Of a stretch of DNA of 10,205 nt, positions 7,701-10,205 are shown in pieces. The stretch comes from an uncultured Caldilinea sp. (GTDB lineage Bacteria; Chloroflexota; Anaerolineae; Caldilineales; Caldilineaceae): the NCBI GenBank assembly GCA_937928035.1, contig CALFWA010000009.1, positions 1-10,205 on the forward strand, given 5' to 3'. The notes under the pieces are model-generated. The model had not been told where the DNA came from, did no database searches, and saw only the letters and a program-made list of their open reading frames with translations. The position numbers and the translations under genes are program-made. Every line of letters begins with the position of its first letter. Positions within the stretch are counted from its first letter, which is position 1.

Positions 7701-7888
7701 CCGGGTTGATCGCGGCCTGCAATTTGGGGCCAACTCAAGCTGGCTCGATTTGTGTTGACAAAGAAGGGGACTGGACTTTGCGAGCAAATCTGAACCGTGA
7801 AGTTGTCAAAGCGCATTCGAACCGTTTGCATCGAGCCCGGCGCGACAGGACGTCGATCCTTTCGCACTTCCACTATCAGGCGTCGTTT

Positions 7889-9544
7889 ATGGACACTCTA
7901 CACACCAATGCTCGGGAGCGGAAACGCTCATGGTCGGAAGAAGCTCCTGAAGTTGCGCCTCATAATGACGCTGCTCGAGGTTTGTTGTCCACCTATGGAG
8001 ACGGCGCAGTTAAAGAGGTTGCGCTGGAGCATGGCGATCGCGAGCTGGACGGCTCCCTCAGCCCTAGCCCGGAGAAGGATGAATTCAGCGCCGATTCTCT
8101 GTTGAGCGAGGCGCTGCGAACGCCGGCGAACGCAGCGCAGGCGGAGATCGCCATAGATCCGCATGGGGTTTGGCGGCAGGTGTTGGCGGAATTTGCACTG
8201 GAAATGCCTTCCAGCCAGCTCGACGCTTGCATTCAGGCGAGCCAGGTGTTGCATTATGAGGATGGACACTTCATCGTCGGTTTGCCCAACGCTTATTATC
8301 TGGACTGGGCGCAGGCGAGGCTGCGCTCGAAAATCAAGCGCAAACTGGCGAGCATCATGCAGCGCAGCTCGGTCGATGTCTCGTTCCGGGTGACGCCCGC
8401 GTCTCGGCCTGCTTCTGCCGACAAACCTGCACCGTTGTATGAGGCGTCGAGCAGTGCGCAACCCAATGCTGCAGAGTCGGTGCAGATGCAACGTCCAACG
8501 TCGTCCGCGACGCTTGCTTCTTCCCGCTCCGTAGGGATGTTGAACGGCAAATACACCTTTGAGTCCTTTGTCGTGGGCAAGCACAATCGTCTGGCGTTCA
8601 CTGCGGCCGAGATGGTTGTGCGCGAGCCGGGACAACGCTTCAACCCGCTGTATATCTACGGTGGGGTGGGGCTGGGCAAGACGCACCTCTTGAACGCCAT
8701 CGGCAACCGACTCGTGGAGACCGGTTGCAAGGTGCTCTATTGTTCGGCCGAACAGTTCACCCATGATTTGGTGAACGCCATCCGCGATCGCGCCACCGAT
8801 CAATTTCGAGCGAAGTATCGGGAGATCGATGTGCTCCTGGTGGACGACATCCAGTTTATCGTGGGCAAGGAAAGCACCCAGGAGGAGCTTTTTCACACTT
8901 TCAACCATCTGCACGCAGCAGGCAAGCAGGTTGTTTTCACCAGCGATTGTCCACCGGGTGAATTGCCGCGCATCGAGGAGCGTCTGCGCAACCGGTTTGA
9001 GGGCGGCTTGAAGACGGACATCGTGACCCCAGACTTTGACACGCGGCTGGCGATCCTGCGCACCAAGGCGGACCGTCAGGGGATGCACGTGCCTCAAGAG
9101 GTGCTAGAGCTGATCGCCCAACGCATCGAGAGCAATGTGCGCGAGTTGGAGGGCGCGCTCAATCATGTCTGGATGCACGCCGTGATGCAGGCGCAGCCGG
9201 TGGATAGCAGGCTCGCCGCCAGCGTGCTCGATAGAGTGGCTCCGCAGCGCAGCGTCTGTGCACCCGCTCGCACCATCGAACGCGTCGCCGCCTATTTTGG
9301 ACTGACGCCCGCCGATCTGACCGGCAGACGACGAACTGCGGACATTGCTCATGCACGTCAGGTCGCCATGTATCTTCTGCGCACGGAAAACAACCTCTCG
9401 TTGCCCGCCATTGGAGAACACCTGGGTGGACGCGACCACAGCACCGTCAGTCATGGCATCGACAAAATCGCCGTCGAGCTTCAACGCAGCGAAATTGTGC
9501 GGCAGGCGATCGTGCGTCTGCGAGAGCAGCTCTACCTGCCGTGA
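7889..9544 (+). CDS. dnaA: Chromosomal replication initiator protein DnaA
   Basis: From ATG 7889 this encodes 551 residues, about 100 more than typical DnaA. Domain I begins near 94 (VWRQVLAEFALEMP) after a roughly 90-residue extension rich in charged and small residues. A variable linker follows. The AAA+ domain starts at KYTFESFVVGKHN; it has Walker A GGVGLGKT (258-265), Walker B VLLVDDIQ (315-322) and the arginine finger R369 in ERLRNRFEGGL. The DNA-binding domain IV carries ARQVAMYLLR and the DnaA signature GGRDHSTV (513-520). It binds DnaA boxes and melts oriC in the cytoplasm. The start is uncertain: the frame stays open up to ATG 7532, but 7532-7888 does not read like protein. TTG 7778, with AAGAAGGGGA upstream, is an alternative. 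Confidence 0.96.
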   Translation: MDTLHTNARERKRSWSEEAPEVAPHNDAARGLLSTYGDGAVKEVALEHGDRELDGSLSPSPEKDEFSADSLLSEALRTPANAAQAEIAIDPHGVWRQVLAEFALEMPSSQLDACIQASQVLHYEDGHFIVGLPNAYYLDWAQARLRSKIKRKLASIMQRSSVDVSFRVTPASRPASADKPAPLYEASSSAQPNAAESVQMQRPTSSATLASSRSVGMLNGKYTFESFVVGKHNRLAFTAAEMVVREPGQRFNPLYIYGGVGLGKTHLLNAIGNRLVETGCKVLYCSAEQFTHDLVNAIRDRATDQFRAKYREIDVLLVDDIQFIVGKESTQEELFHTFNHLHAAGKQVVFTSDCPPGELPRIEERLRNRFEGGLKTDIVTPDFDTRLAILRTKADRQGMHVPQEVLELIAQRIESNVRELEGALNHVWMHAVMQAQPVDSRLAASVLDRVAPQRSVCAPARTIERVAAYFGLTPADLTGRRRTADIAHARQVAMYLLRTENNLSLPAIGEHLGGRDHSTVSHGIDKIAVELQRSEIVRQAIVRLREQLYLP

Positions 9545-9585
9545 ACAGCGAAGCGGACAATTTGACAGAAAACGAAAATAGCTAC

Positions 9586-9622
9586 GCGAACGTTTGCAAG
9601 ATTGTCGGCGTTTCGGTAAACT
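9586..9622 (+). promoter_or_regulatory. recA: Candidate recA promoter with overlapping near-palindrome
   Basis: TTGCAA (9594-9599) and TAAACT (9617-9622) are separated by 17 bp in the 182 bp gap between dnaA and recA. The start would be near 9629, leaving a leader of about 98 nt. GCGAACGTTTGC (9586-9597), palindromic except for one pair, overlaps the -35 and might be an SOS-type operator. It does not match the Bacillus GAAC-N4-GTTC or the E. coli CTGT-N8-ACAG box. Confidence 0.4.
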
Positions 9623-9726
9623 ACAGGCTAACGCTACAGCAGCAATGAAGCGTGTGACAAAGCTTGTAAGGTCTGGCGCTCGACCGATTCTCTTAGCGCC
9701 TTCCGACCGCTTTCCTGGAGTCGCTC

Positions 9727-10205
<479 letters not shown>

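Noticed and set aside
7755..7760. Perfect TTGACA as a dnaA promoter
   Set aside because: No -10-like hexamer lies 15-19 bp downstream.
7532..7888. Upstream extension of the dnaA reading frame as coding sequence
   Set aside because: The translation lacks domain-like composition, overlaps the hairpins and the minus-strand remnant, and has no convincing Shine-Dalgarno at ATG 7532. It is better explained as a chance open frame.
7928..9097. 389-codon open frame on the minus strand across dnaA
   Set aside because: It is antisense to well-conserved DnaA motifs and its composition is that of a GC-rich shadow frame.
9562..9567. Perfect TTGACA as a recA promoter
   Set aside because: The only candidate -10 sequences stand at wrong spacing (11 or 15 bp); TTGCAA-N17-TAAACT fits better.

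Overview
This window looks like bacterial chromosome with moderately high GC content, and every recognisable gene is housekeeping or conserved. The order pyrH-frr-uppS-cdsA, the DnaA and RecA sequences, the CBS-containing M50 protease and the DUF971 protein would suit a Chloroflexota bacterium, perhaps the Caldilinea group. That placement is an inference from overall flavour and was not tested by any search.

Layout. Bases 1-2627 (+ strand) carry a translation and envelope cluster: the 3' end of pyrH (UMP kinase), frr (ribosome recycling factor), uppS (undecaprenyl diphosphate synthase) and cdsA (CDP-diglyceride synthetase). Facing it, ending 6 bp away, is a five-gene minus-strand run (2634-6972). 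In transcription order it encodes a GNAT-like acetyltransferase, a DUF971 protein, an M50 site-2-type protease with two CBS domains, an alpha/beta hydrolase and ribulose-phosphate 3-epimerase (rpe). Several junctions are operon-like: a 6 bp gap between GNAT and DUF971, and an 8 bp overlap between protease and hydrolase.

Bases 6973-7888 are a 916 bp divergent intergenic region and the most interesting part of the window. Its GNAT-proximal half has an AT-rich stretch (about 7026-7098) followed by DnaA-box-like 9-mers, including an exact TTATCCACA and a TTGTCCACA, which makes it a good candidate oriC. A perfect extended -10 promoter on the minus strand abuts one of the DnaA boxes. Its dnaA-proximal half has a candidate dnaA promoter whose -10 lies inside a perfect 13-bp tandem duplication. 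This is followed by three 16-bp tandem repeats, a minus-strand stretch that reads like a protein remnant, and a leader with two strong consecutive hairpins, one enclosing a perfect GGAGG.

Bases 7889-9544 are dnaA, with an unusually long N-terminal extension. recA begins at 9727 behind its own promoter and runs off the window. The window therefore joins the replication initiator, its probable origin and the recombinase gene. I found no mobile element, CRISPR array, rRNA or tRNA.
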